From positions 1 through 64,000 of the IMG/VR virus record IMGVR_UViG_3300034106_005441: a DNA stretch of 64,000 bases; one strand, written 5' to 3'. Position numbers and translations under genes: made by a program. Shown here piece by piece: positions 52,644-60,146 of the stretch; positions within the stretch are counted from its first letter, which is position 1; each line of letters opens with the position of its first letter. Below the pieces are notes generated by a model. That model did not search any database. It was not told the origin of the DNA and was given only the letters and a program-made list of their open reading frames with translations. This stretch comes from a virus.

Positions 52644-53005
52644 GAAGCGCGCATCCTTTCGATCGTTACCGACTCTACGTACTGGTACTTCATGCGCAGC
52701 ATTTGCGATTTAAGCTCCAGCCGACCGGAAATAAGCTTCCAGATTAACAAAGAGTTCACTACGATCACCTCGCTGGCGCCGATCAACGCCGCAACAGCTT
52801 TCGTCAGCGTCTCTACGTCCGAGCTATGCAGCCAGCCAACGAGCGCCAAAACCGCCAACAGGTTTGAAAGCGTCGTCACCGCAGTTGTCGCCAGTTCCGG
52901 CGTCAGCCACTTTGTGACAATAGCTTTTTCCTCGTCGCCAAAAAAATCTGTGAAAATGCGCAGGTCCTCAACAGGAGCAGAAACCGGTTTCTTAGCTGTA
53001 GACAT
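52640..53005 (-). CDS. Holin-like membrane protein
   Basis: 121 residues with two hydrophobic helices (VTTLSNLLAVLALVGWL and AVAALIGASEVIVVNSLLIW), a polar N-terminus and a charged C-terminus, typical holin proportions. It couples to the next membrane gene and lies upstream of two peptidase genes. Holins form the pores that start lysis. No family-specific motif is visible. Confidence 0.5.
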   Translation of the reverse strand: MSTAKKPVSAPVEDLRIFTDFFGDEEKAIVTKWLTPELATTAVTTLSNLLAVLALVGWLHSSDVETLTKAVAALIGASEVIVVNSLLIWKLISGRLELKSQMLRMKYQYVESVTIERMRAS

Positions 53006-53016
53006 AGTGCACCTTT

Positions 53017-53997
53017 TTACGCGCGGTTAAACATAGCGGGCACGATCGCGTGCATCATGCCGCCCCAGAGTCCCATATCTTGTAGTTTTTCCTGGCCCAA
53101 CGGCGTCAAGCCGGCCATAGCCGATAACGCCCGGCCGGCAATATTAGCTGTCGCCAACCCCACCCCGGCGGACGCAATCCCCCGAATAACATCGACGGGC
53201 CGAATAATCGGCGACCGTTGTGCCGTACTGATGCCCGACATTAAACCCGTTGTCGCGGCGGCGTAGGCCGGCGGTGTGAACTGACTACCACCATTATACA
53301 TTCCGCGCTGGACATCTTGCCATGCGGCCTGATTAAACTGCGGAACAGACACGGTCGGCGCAAACAAATGCTGATTGTTAAACCGATCAAAACCAACTTT
53401 TTCGCCGGGCGCGGTTATAGGTGTGTTGTTTGGCGTAATCCATGATTTCCAAAAACCGATGTCGGGTCGGGTGCGCGACACGCCATAAGCGTTATTAAGC
53501 CCAACTAAACCACCGCCAGCCAGCCCCAGCATGCCAAGATTACGCCGAAGTTTGCCGCGCTCTAAATACCGCTCTGGAAACAGGTTTTCTGCCAGCGCGC
53601 CAGCGCCGTACCCAGCGCCGCCCAGCATCAAGCCGGACACAATCGCGTTGGACAGCGGCGTCGGGCCGCCCAGCATTTTGTGGCCGAAATCAAACGCGTG
53701 ACTAATACCCGAAATAGCGGCTGCTTTGATTAAAATCTCGCGGTTCCAGTCAGGCGCTGTTTTGTGCGACCGTAAAATTACACAGCGGTTATTGTCGACA
53801 GCTAATTTTGACAGCCGCTTCGGATTTGGGCGATAGAGCACCAGCACGTTATCCGCTGTGTCCCATGTCGCCAGCGAACCGGCCAAATCGCCCGTCTGCG
53901 CCGCAATTTTTTCGTACGCTACTCGCAGACGGGTGGCCTGCGGCAGCATTTCCGCCACGACATCGGGTACAGTTTTCCATTCCTGCAGCGTGCTCAT
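53017..53997 (-). CDS. Gly-rich hydrophobic protein, 326 residues
   Basis: Soluble N-terminus (EWKTVPDVVAEMLPQATRLR), then several Gly/Ala hydrophobic segments: ALSNAIVSGLMLGGAGYGAG, LRRNLGMLGLAGGGLVGL, and RGIASAGVGLATANIAGR. ATGA overlap with the 2H/Nudix gene upstream. Resembles the glycine-zipper proteins at 46533 and 48154; possible ejection or membrane-remodelling protein. Confidence 0.6.
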   Translation of the reverse strand: MSTLQEWKTVPDVVAEMLPQATRLRVAYEKIAAQTGDLAGSLATWDTADNVLVLYRPNPKRLSKLAVDNNRCVILRSHKTAPDWNREILIKAAAISGISHAFDFGHKMLGGPTPLSNAIVSGLMLGGAGYGAGALAENLFPERYLERGKLRRNLGMLGLAGGGLVGLNNAYGVSRTRPDIGFWKSWITPNNTPITAPGEKVGFDRFNNQHLFAPTVSVPQFNQAAWQDVQRGMYNGGSQFTPPAYAAATTGLMSGISTAQRSPIIRPVDVIRGIASAGVGLATANIAGRALSAMAGLTPLGQEKLQDMGLWGGMMHAIVPAMFNRA

Positions 53998-56054
53998 TGC
54001 GGCCGTCCAAATGCAGCGTTTAACAAATGATCGCCGTTGTTGTAAATAACCTGCTCGGCAAGGTTGGGTTCTTCCATTTCACCGCGCATGGCTTTCATGG
54101 CCAATTCGTATCGGTACTGCGGGCTTAACGTCGCCATGTACTGCTGGTGATTCCGGCGCGAGTTAATCATAAAGTCGCCTCGGCGTTTGACGTCCATTAA
54201 CTGACTGCGCACATTTTCAAACACTGGCTTGTTGTAGTCGTAAACAATCGGACGGCGCAGACTGTACATATTGCGCAACTGATTCATGTACACGTTTTCG
54301 GCTGCTTTTACGGTCGGCGGGATGATAGCTGGATCGGTATGCAGCCTAAATTTCGTGGGCTTGTGCGTGACGCCTTTGTGGTAGGGTTTCGGGTCGTCTA
54401 CTATCCAGTCCTGTGGAGCTTTGGCCATAAGCCGCCGTAAGATGTCCGTCTTTTCAGCGTACCGTTTGTTGTCGGAGTGTTCTTTAGCCAAGAGCAGCTG
54501 CGCTAATACGTCTTTGTGCGCGGCAATACTGCGCTTCTCTATTTCTTTGATTTTTTCGTAGTAGCTCTTGTCTTCGGACAGGTGATCCTTGGCAATTTCT
54601 TTGGCGGCTTGATCATTATTTGTGTGTTCGTACTCATGTTTGGCTCCTTCGGCTAACGCGGCTGGGGAAAATTCCCGATCGGGTAAATTGTCGGCTACAC
54701 CACCATGTAAAACGTCTTTTTGTCCCGAGCGGGAAAGTTCGGAAGATTGTTTATTTACAGCGTTGTCTATGATGTGTTGAATGGCTGCCATTCGTCCGTG
54801 TGCAACTGGCGGCAACATGAATTGTTTGTCTTGCATCAACGCGAGTGCTTTTTCCGGGTTGTAAAACCTGCGGTTGGTTGCACTCCAAAAATCAAGATTT
54901 TTGTTTCTCTGTTTGTTAACAAAATCAGCTACGACAAAATGCGTGCGTGAGCCCGCAAAGTTTCTGCCCGTGCGGGCTCTGTAATCATCACTCCACGGAT
55001 TATCGACTGGCGGTATTGGCAACAAAACCGGATTGGCGGCCTGAATGCCTGTTTCTTCAGCCAGTTCCCGTACGGCTGCCTGCTCGGGAGTTTCGCCGGG
55101 GTCAAGACCGCCGCCCGGAGCCGCAAAAGATTTATCTTCAGCCCACTGGCCGCCATAAATTTTGCCGGTTCTTGGGTGTCGAGTTAATATCTCAACGCGT
55201 TCCCGCCACGGAAGTTCGGAAGCCACTTTCGGTACGGCGAGCGACGGATACCCGGCTGTCTCCTGAAACTTCTTGAGCCGGGCGGCGAGCAGTTCTTTCT
55301 GCTGCTGGCTTCTCAGCCACGCATTGGCTATTAAAGCCAGATCAGTCATTTCTTTGTCGACATTACCGCCGGTGTTAATCGCAGCCTGCGTGTCTGTCAG
55401 ATGTTTCGGCAAAGCGGCAAGAATGTGCTCACGCTCGCCCCACTTGGGGGCCAACTTTGTTAAATCTGCCGCAGCGGCCTTACGTACTTCGTTGTCCTGC
55501 AGCACTTTCTTGCGCCGTACAGCGACGGTTATGTGAAACGCGTGGTCGCCATTCATGCGCGGCGACAGGCCATAGCTTTTGCGAAGCGTGGCGAGTTCCG
55601 GGCTCGATATCTCAATCACCCAGACCTTGCTCACGCCATCGACATTGCGGACGTCGATCTCTTTCATACCGCCGAGCTTGTACGAGAACATGTGCCCGCG
55701 CTCGTTAATATTGTCGACGCCGATTTTATTGACTTCGTCGGCGTTCATCACAGAGATATGCGCGTTTAGGACATCGGCGTCCACGTTTGGCGCATTCATC
55801 ACGCCGGCAAGTGGAAGCTCAGTGCCGGTTACAGAAAGCGCGTCAAAAACACCGCGCACAAGAGCGTTGGGCACAGAAAGCAGCAGCCAGCCGGATTTAG
55901 CCAGATAGAGCCGGCCAGTGAGCGGGTAATTCGTCGCGGCCTGCTTGTTGCCGCGGTACAGCCAGCCAAAAGCGTTGCCGGCTTTGTATTCAGGCGTCTC
56001 GGCATAAAGCTCGGGCCGCCATGTGCGCTGATCTAGAACTGAGAAGCCATCCAT
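53994..56054 (-). CDS. 2H phosphoesterase-Nudix hydrolase fusion protein
   Basis: 686 residues. The N-terminal 180 have two His-x-Ser/Thr motifs, AHISVM (His99, Ser101) and FHITVA (His174, Thr176), 75 residues apart, the signature of 2H phosphoesterases (LigT, cyclic phosphodiesterase, and T4-type anti-CBASS Acb1). Residues 314-336 are a full Nudix box G-x5-E-x7-R-E-L-x-E-E-x-G-I, preceded by GQWAEDKSFAAPGGGLD. The C-terminal 250 residues are helical and charged. Nudix enzymes cleave NDP-X such as ADP-ribose. The combination points to nucleotide signals, ADP-ribose or RNA-end chemistry. Substrate is not deducible here. Confidence 0.85.
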   Translation of the reverse strand: MDGFSVLDQRTWRPELYAETPEYKAGNAFGWLYRGNKQAATNYPLTGRLYLAKSGWLLLSVPNALVRGVFDALSVTGTELPLAGVMNAPNVDADVLNAHISVMNADEVNKIGVDNINERGHMFSYKLGGMKEIDVRNVDGVSKVWVIEISSPELATLRKSYGLSPRMNGDHAFHITVAVRRKKVLQDNEVRKAAAADLTKLAPKWGEREHILAALPKHLTDTQAAINTGGNVDKEMTDLALIANAWLRSQQQKELLAARLKKFQETAGYPSLAVPKVASELPWRERVEILTRHPRTGKIYGGQWAEDKSFAAPGGGLDPGETPEQAAVRELAEETGIQAANPVLLPIPPVDNPWSDDYRARTGRNFAGSRTHFVVADFVNKQRNKNLDFWSATNRRFYNPEKALALMQDKQFMLPPVAHGRMAAIQHIIDNAVNKQSSELSRSGQKDVLHGGVADNLPDREFSPAALAEGAKHEYEHTNNDQAAKEIAKDHLSEDKSYYEKIKEIEKRSIAAHKDVLAQLLLAKEHSDNKRYAEKTDILRRLMAKAPQDWIVDDPKPYHKGVTHKPTKFRLHTDPAIIPPTVKAAENVYMNQLRNMYSLRRPIVYDYNKPVFENVRSQLMDVKRRGDFMINSRRNHQQYMATLSPQYRYELAMKAMRGEMEEPNLAEQVIYNNGDHLLNAAFGRPQ

Positions 56055-56069
56055 GGCAGCCCCGTGTAT

Positions 56070-56234
56070 TTATTTTTGGGCCGCCGTCGCTGTCGTGGAG
56101 TAATTTTCTGGGTTGGCGGCGGAAACAGTACTGCACACCGAAATTGCGTGCGCCGATAAAAACATGGCCCAGCCGCAAAGCGCAGCCATTACCCACGCCA
56201 TCAAGCTCAGTTGGTTACGGGTGTGTTGGTCCAT
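56070..56234 (-). CDS. Small membrane protein overlapping holin-like gene
   Basis: 54 residues from ATG 56234; ATG 56240 is also possible. One transmembrane or signal segment (LSLMAWVMAALCGWAMFLSA) is followed by HAISVCSTVSAA and a short polar tail. It overlaps the 3' end of the holin-like gene in another frame, as lysis accessory genes often do. No clear ribosome site, so coupling is assumed. Confidence 0.4.
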   Translation of the reverse strand: MDQHTRNQLSLMAWVMAALCGWAMFLSAHAISVCSTVSAANPENYSTTATAAQK

Positions 56235-56589
56235 GGTCATCGCTACTAGGGTGGCGGTGTGTCTCATCGCGGTCCCTCTCATGATTAATAATGATTTTAA
56301 TGCCGGCGCCTGACAAGAGAGAAATAAGCACGTCCGTTAACGTCGAGCCGCCCATGCCAGCCAACACACAAACGCCGATCAGGCCGTGGATATTTGCGGC
56401 TTTTTGATAGTTTTCGTACCAAATCAGGGAAATAGCTAAACCCAGAAATCCGGCGTTCAGCATCGAGCTTACCACCGCTAGTTTAGAAAGTTTCTTGCTG
56501 AAACGCAAAAGCGTAGCCAGCCCAGCAAAAGCTGAGACGCCGAAGGCCGCTGCAAATACGGATAAAGACACTATAACGTCATCAAACAT
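56215..56589 (-). CDS. Holin-family-like membrane protein
   Basis: 124 residues with three hydrophobic helices: VSLSVFAAAFGVSAFAGLAT, VVSSMLNAGFLGLAISLIWY and LIGVCVLAGMGGSTLTDVLI, then a charged His/Asp-rich tail (ERDRDETHRHPSSDDHGPTH). The pattern fits three-TM phage holins. A lysis role is inferred. It follows the candidate structured RNA and precedes the 2H/Nudix gene. Confidence 0.6.
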   Translation of the reverse strand: MFDDVIVSLSVFAAAFGVSAFAGLATLLRFSKKLSKLAVVSSMLNAGFLGLAISLIWYENYQKAANIHGLIGVCVLAGMGGSTLTDVLISLLSGAGIKIIINHERDRDETHRHPSSDDHGPTHP

Positions 56590-56839
56590 AAGCGTTTACG
56601 CAAAAATAAGGTGTGTACCGCAAGCCCCCGCGATCCCCTACCCGCGGGTCCGACCCTGACCGAAATCAGAGCTTCACGACGACTTTCGAGGGCAAGAAAT
56701 TCGCCCCGTGTGGTATTCGCCGCACCCCCAATCGTGTTCACGACTAAACCTGACCACGAAACCGTGTCGCCGTATTTACATCCCTGTAGCAACGGCAACC
56801 CTAACCGGCCGACCACCACGGCCAACTTACGGTACACAC
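56590..56839 (-). ncRNA. Candidate structured non-coding RNA
   Basis: A 314-base gap (56590-56903) without a credible gene. A TATAAT box at 56847-56842 points at a transcript whose first bases, GTGTGTACCGTAAG (56839-56826), pair with CTTGCGGTACACAC (56624-56611) near its end, closing a 14-bp stem with one G.U pair. The stem is followed by TTATTTTT (terminator-like). Inside are further hairpins, e.g. GGCCG...CGGCC, GCCGT...ACGGC, CGTGAACACG, CTGATTTCGGTCAG. This end-pairing and GC-rich interior are typical of stable RNAs such as 6S, tmRNA or RNase P RNA, but none of their signature motifs were found. It could alternatively be a leader of the holin-like gene. Confidence 0.5.
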
Positions 56840-56841
56840 TA

Positions 56842-56873
56842 ATTATACAAACTACCGAGTATTGATCGGTAGT
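56842..56873 (-). promoter_or_regulatory. TATAAT promoter box with adjacent operator-like palindrome
   Basis: TATAAT (56847-56842) is preceded by TTTG and by an inverted repeat ACTACCGA...TCGGTAGT (arms 56851-56858 and 56866-56873). The repeat occupies the place of the spacer and -35 region, where a repressor or activator could sit. No TTGACA lies at the right distance. Confidence 0.5.
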
Positions 56874-56894
56874 TCGGCGCCGCAAATTGTCAAA

Positions 56895-56924
56895 GAGCCG
56901 CTACTAGATATAGCTTAGCGGCTC
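56895..56924 (-). terminator. Hairpin at the end of the phosphodiesterase-like gene
   Basis: Arms GAGCCGCTA (56895-56903) and TAGCGGCTC (56916-56924), 12-base loop containing the stop codon. On the minus strand it continues CTTTGACAATTTG, with only a short T-run. Possible weak terminator separating the gene from the RNA promoter below. Confidence 0.5.
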
Positions 56925-57359
56925 GTTGCTGCATAGGCCAGCTGGTTCGGCGTTTTCTAGCCAAGCGCGCTCGTATGTTTCTGGCAGCATAGCGATCGAG
57001 CGCGAAACCAGCGTGTGGGGCGGCAGCGTCCAGATAAACTGCGCGCTTGTTAACGACATAAAATTGTCGCTGTATAAAAAACAGTGTGCGTTTACATTGC
57101 ACAGCGCGTCGACAGTTTCGGCGTTGTAAGCGCGGCTCCACACTCGCTGCTTTGCCAGTATTGCCGGAGAGATAGTGTGGCAGCCATTCGCGTGCGGCAA
57201 TAAAAACTGTCCATGTTTAAATACGACATCGACGCAAACGTGCCAGCCGTCTTTTAAAGCTTTTTGAATATACGGTAGTGTGTTTTCAAGTTCTGGCTGC
57301 GGGCCGTCGGTGTTTCCGAGGTGCGAAATAATAATGCCGCTAAAAGCCTGCCTGCCCAT
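56904..57359 (-). CDS. Glycerophosphodiester-phosphodiesterase-like (PLC-type barrel) protein
   Basis: 151 residues from ATG 57359; the longer frame to 57491 runs through a terminator and is rejected. The motifs ISHLGNTDGPQPELENTLPY, WHVCVDVVFKHGQFLLPHAN and a C-terminal FIWTLPPH follow the GDPD pattern HRG-ENT-ExDv-H, though the first His is followed by LG instead of RG, and the catalytic Glu of ExD is Cys-Val-Asp. It is shorter than normal GDPD (about 240), so it may be a minimal or inactive relative. Possible target: phospholipid or polysaccharide phosphodiesters. Confidence 0.5.
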   Translation of the reverse strand: MGRQAFSGIIISHLGNTDGPQPELENTLPYIQKALKDGWHVCVDVVFKHGQFLLPHANGCHTISPAILAKQRVWSRAYNAETVDALCNVNAHCFLYSDNFMSLTSAQFIWTLPPHTLVSRSIAMLPETYERAWLENAEPAGLCSNEPLSYI

Positions 57360-57394
57360 GAAGACATCCCTGTCGTTATTAACACGCTGCCGGC

Positions 57395-57435
57395 CAAAAA
57401 CAGAAGCGCCCATCGTACCAACTGACGATGGGCGC
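57395..57435 (-). terminator. Intrinsic terminator after the actin-like gene
   Basis: Perfect 10-bp arms GCGCCCATCG (57406-57415) and CGATGGGCGC (57426-57435), then on the minus strand TTCTGTTTTTGG. Confidence 0.8.
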
Positions 57436-57463
57436 GTCCACGATGCGACAGAAAAAAAAATAG

Positions 57464-58498
57464 TCAGAGCACTTTGGCTGCGATCAGACAACCGCGCGCC
57501 ACAGCGTGCAGCGGATCGTTGGCATGCCGTACGGCTTTGACCGGCAGCGGGAACTCATTCTCTTCGAGCTTCTTGGCGAACAGATCGACGAAGCCCTTGG
57601 CCTGACTCGTGCCGCCCGCGATCACGACCGGCAGCGGATTCTTGAACTTGGGTAGCAGCTTGTGCCCCTTCATCGCGGCGGCCAGATTCTTTGTGGTGTA
57701 GTCGATGAGCCGCTCGTAATAGGAACTCACGGCGGCTAAAACAACATTATCGTTCGGTTGGCCGATGGTGAACTCGCCGTTCTCTTTCTCGGCTTGGACG
57801 ACGCTATCGGGCTCGCCGGTTGCAATCGCCGACATTCGATCAATCCAATCGCCGGACTTCGTCGTCGAGAACATGACGGTTGGTTCGCCGTTGAGCATGA
57901 CGCAGCAGTTCACCATGCCCGCACCGCACGACAGCGCTACGCCGGTATATTCGTCATTCTCTAGTTCCGAGTAGCACAGCGCCTCGGCTTCGTTGATGGC
58001 GCGCGCGTTATAGCCGCACGACGCCAAAACTGTCTTTACCACGTCTTCATGGTAGCCGACGTCGAACTCATCGTCTTCTTGATCCACGGGCTGCGCCGGC
58101 ACGCAGAACACCAGCTTCTCGTCCTGCTCGGCTGCTTTGCCGCAGACCTGCTTAAGAATGTAAGCCAGCACCCGCTTGGCTTCTTTTTCTTTGGAACTCA
58201 CGACGCCGCGGTACATCGGGCGCTTGGCTGACTCGTTGCGCTCAATAGCCTTCTCGATGGCGTCTTGGCCTAAAATAATAAAAGTGCCGTCGTTATCTTT
58301 GACGAACACTTTGCCCTGCAGCCCTTTCTCGATCATCTTAGTCGCCACAGGGGTAGTGGGCTTGATGCAATAGAAGGCGTCGCGAAACTCTTTGTAGGTG
58401 GTGTATTCCGCCTTGTCGTCGCTCGTGAAGCTGACGGCTCCCTCGGTGTCACTGGCCAGCACGATGTACGAGGTGCCGACGTCGAGTCCTTTTGCCAT
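57464..58498 (-). CDS. Actin/Hsp70-fold ATPase (ParM/MreB-like)
   Basis: 344 residues. Phosphate-1 loop GLDVGTSYIVL (4-14), connect-1 INEAEALCYSEL (168-179), phosphate-2 GVALSCGAGMVNCCVM (186-201) and adenosine motif VVIAGGTSQAKGF (291-303) are all present in order, so the nucleotide pocket is complete. Length matches bacterial actins and is too short for DnaK. Phage actin-like proteins organise DNA or replication sites (AlpC type). Upstream is a gene for a short membrane-anchored protein. Filament formation is inferred. Confidence 0.82.
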   Translation of the reverse strand: MAKGLDVGTSYIVLASDTEGAVSFTSDDKAEYTTYKEFRDAFYCIKPTTPVATKMIEKGLQGKVFVKDNDGTFIILGQDAIEKAIERNESAKRPMYRGVVSSKEKEAKRVLAYILKQVCGKAAEQDEKLVFCVPAQPVDQEDDEFDVGYHEDVVKTVLASCGYNARAINEAEALCYSELENDEYTGVALSCGAGMVNCCVMLNGEPTVMFSTTKSGDWIDRMSAIATGEPDSVVQAEKENGEFTIGQPNDNVVLAAVSSYYERLIDYTTKNLAAAMKGHKLLPKFKNPLPVVIAGGTSQAKGFVDLFAKKLEENEFPLPVKAVRHANDPLHAVARGCLIAAKVL

Positions 58499-58500
58499 GA

Positions 58501-58863
58501 TTACTTCCCTTTCAATTGCGCTAGTTTGTTGACCGACAAGTTAATTGTATCTGCTTGCGCCGTCGTTCTGCCTAGCTCTACGTCAGAACCGGGCTGGATG
58601 GTGTCCGTGTCGATTTTAGTGACAACCGTACGAGTATCAATATCAATCTTGCCGAGTTTTTCTTTAACAACTGCGGCTTTTTCGGCTTTCTTTTCTTTCT
58701 CGAAGAAACTGGTGGGCTGTTGAATGCGGCTTTCCAGCGTGATTGCCCGGCTGCTGTCTAACCCATAAAACGTGCGCAGAGCGGCGTAAATAAAATCAAG
58801 ACGCGCAAAAAAATAGCCCGCCACAAAACCGCCCAGTATGCCGCTCAGTATTTCTATGGTCAT
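58501..58863 (-). CDS. Membrane-anchored protein coupled to actin-like gene
   Basis: 120 residues. [20 protein letters not shown] is an N-terminal transmembrane segment. A Lys/Glu-rich coiled-coil-like region ([20 protein letters not shown]) and Asp/Thr-rich tail follow. It ends 2 bases before the actin-like start, and its own start overlaps the HAD gene stop (ATGA). It may anchor or regulate the filament, by gene adjacency only. Confidence 0.6.
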   Translation of the reverse strand: MTIEILSGILGGFVAGYFFARLDFIYAALRTFYGLDSSRAITLESRIQQPTSFFEKEKKAEKAAVVKEKLGKIDIDTRTVVTKIDTDTIQPGSDVELGRTTAQADTINLSVNKLAQLKGK

Positions 58864-59273
58864 GGCGTCCAGACCTTGTGTGGGTCAACGGCGCCCTTAC
58901 CGAAGACAGGAAGAGTTTCGCAGACCGGGAACATATCTTCAAGCTTTTTAAACACGCTACTATCCGTGGCGCCAACACCTTCAGGCATGTCGTCGATCCA
59001 GATATCAATCGTATATCCCATTGCCAGCGTGCGGTCGCGCTTGGGCGAATGATTACAGAATATCAAGTCCGTGAGCAGCTTGAACGTGGCTTCGCCGAAC
59101 ACCGTCGCCAGTTCTAGCCGGCTGTGCGGGGTTTCCGTGCGCCCGGTGACGCAAATAACCTTGTGACCGCGCTTAACCGCGTGCTGCACCATAAACCGCC
59201 AGAATTCGACGTCGCTGGTAAACGTGCGGTCGAAATCGAGGGCAATAGTTGTCTGGCGAAACGGCGTCGTCAT
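58860..59273 (-). CDS. HAD-superfamily phosphatase
   Basis: 137 residues. Motif I is LDFDRT (Asp13-x-Asp15-x-Thr17), motif II VTGRTE near residue 45, and the acidic motif WIDDMPEG near residue 95. Compact HAD proteins of this size lack a large cap and act on small phosphorylated metabolites, nucleotides or nucleic-acid ends. The basic residue expected between is probably the Lys of SPKRDRT. Substrate unknown. Confidence 0.75.
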   Translation of the reverse strand: MTTPFRQTTIALDFDRTFTSDVEFWRFMVQHAVKRGHKVICVTGRTETPHSRLELATVFGEATFKLLTDLIFCNHSPKRDRTLAMGYTIDIWIDDMPEGVGATDSSVFKKLEDMFPVCETLPVFGKGAVDPHKVWTP

Positions 59274-59283
59274 GACGACAAAA

Positions 59284-59733
59284 CTACGCTTTCAGTATGT
59301 GCCAAGCGTCGCGCCACACGCTGTCTGGTAGAAAAGAAATTTTGTGACGACAGTATAAAATTTCAGCACCGGGCACGATAAAAAATTGCCGCAATTCTGT
59401 GTGCACAAAGATAAAAACGTCAATCTCGTTTTCCGAGTACTGACTTGTTTTGCCGGGTTTTTGACGCCGGAATCGGCAGCTTTTGTGCCGGCGGACTGAA
59501 AAACTACACAACCCGTTTGTCGTTTCAGTTTTTACCGCCGTAGATTTTACTTGCACTCGGTTCAATACGTTATTGTGCGCCGCAATTAAATCGTAACCGA
59601 TATCGAGCAGCGGCACACACGGGACAATTTGATGCTCGTACATTTCGGCAATGACTAGCGAAACGCCACGCGCGCCAATTGCCAAGGACCGCGACCACCT
59701 ATTCGCCGCCGCGGCTTCTTTTAATGCCGGCAT
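59284..59733 (-). CDS. PD-(D/E)XK-like nuclease
   Basis: 149 residues from ATG 59733 (AAGGA 7 bases upstream). [20 protein letters not shown] fits the core D...(I/V)QVK of PD-(D/E)XK nucleases related to resolvases and intron-type endonucleases, with Asp about 48 and the Q-x-K pair near 61-63. Downstream, [20 protein letters not shown] gives the next core strand. An acidic residue in an early helix completes such sites (AEMYEH). Role may be recombination, repair or host DNA cleavage. Confidence 0.6.
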   Translation of the reverse strand: MPALKEAAAANRWSRSLAIGARGVSLVIAEMYEHQIVPCVPLLDIGYDLIAAHNNVLNRVQVKSTAVKTETTNGLCSFSVRRHKSCRFRRQKPGKTSQYSENEIDVFIFVHTELRQFFIVPGAEILYCRHKISFLPDSVWRDAWHILKA

Positions 59734-59768
59734 TGTGTCATCCTTAACACGGCGCCGCAGCTGCAAAA

Positions 59769-59984
59769 TTATTTGATATCGCCAGCTTCGATCATAGCCT
59801 CAAAAATATCAAAGGCTTTTTTAGCCCGCATCATGTGCAACTGCTGCAAGCCCAGCAGCACATTAGAAAGCTCGTCGACGTCCACGGTGTCTTCAATAAC
59901 CGCGTCGGCCAGCAGGCCAATGTCATCTGCCGTGTGCCACGCGTTCATGATCGCCTGCTCTAACTCGAATCTGTCATTAGCCAT
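59769..59984 (-). CDS. Small acidic helical protein
   Basis: 71 residues (MANDRFELEQAIMNAWHTAD, then hydrophobic helix LGLQQLHMMRAKKAFDIFEA). AGGAGA precedes the ATG. No family recognised; it lies 15 bases downstream of the tRNA gene. Confidence 0.6.
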   Translation of the reverse strand: MANDRFELEQAIMNAWHTADDIGLLADAVIEDTVDVDELSNVLLGLQQLHMMRAKKAFDIFEAMIEAGDIK

Positions 59985-59999
59985 TTTTTCTCTCCTTAA

Positions 60000-60071
60000 C
60001 TGCCTGAGTAGGACTCGAACCTACAACCTCAGCATTAACAGTGCCGCGCACTACCATTGTGCTATCAGGCA
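60000..60071 (-). tRNA. tRNA-Asn (GTT)
   Basis: Read on the minus strand: acceptor TGCCTGA/TCAGGCA (7 bp), D arm GCAC-AATGGTA-GTGC, anticodon stem CGGCA/TGCTG (one G.T pair) with loop CTGTTAA and anticodon GTT, 5-base variable loop, T arm GTAGG-TTCGAGT-CCTAC. The discriminator is G and CCA is not encoded. All canonical features are present, so it should be functional. It is the only tRNA seen in the window. Confidence 0.95.
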
Positions 60072-60145
60072 TTACTGTCGTCGCCGATGATCCAATGCAA
60101 CAACAAAAGACCCACGATGACGGTTACCGCGTCATTCCACGTCAT
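60065..60145 (-). CDS. Possible 26-residue membrane peptide
   Basis: MTWNDAVTVIVGLLLLHWII then a 6-residue acidic tail. The start is 1 base after the ferritin-like stop, and the stop lies within the first seven bases of the tRNA gene. One transmembrane helix fills the whole peptide. No strong ribosome site; translation would depend on coupling. Confidence 0.35.
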   Translation of the reverse strand: MTWNDAVTVIVGLLLLHWIIGDDSNA

Positions 60146-60146
60146 G

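Noticed and set aside
56571-56885. 104-codon minus-strand frame across the candidate RNA
   Set aside because: It begins upstream of the TATAAT box and crosses palindromes; composition is atypical and overlaps the holin-like start.
57360-57491. N-terminal extension of the phosphodiesterase-like protein to 57491
   Set aside because: It would translate through a perfect terminator hairpin of the actin-like gene; ATG 57359 is better.
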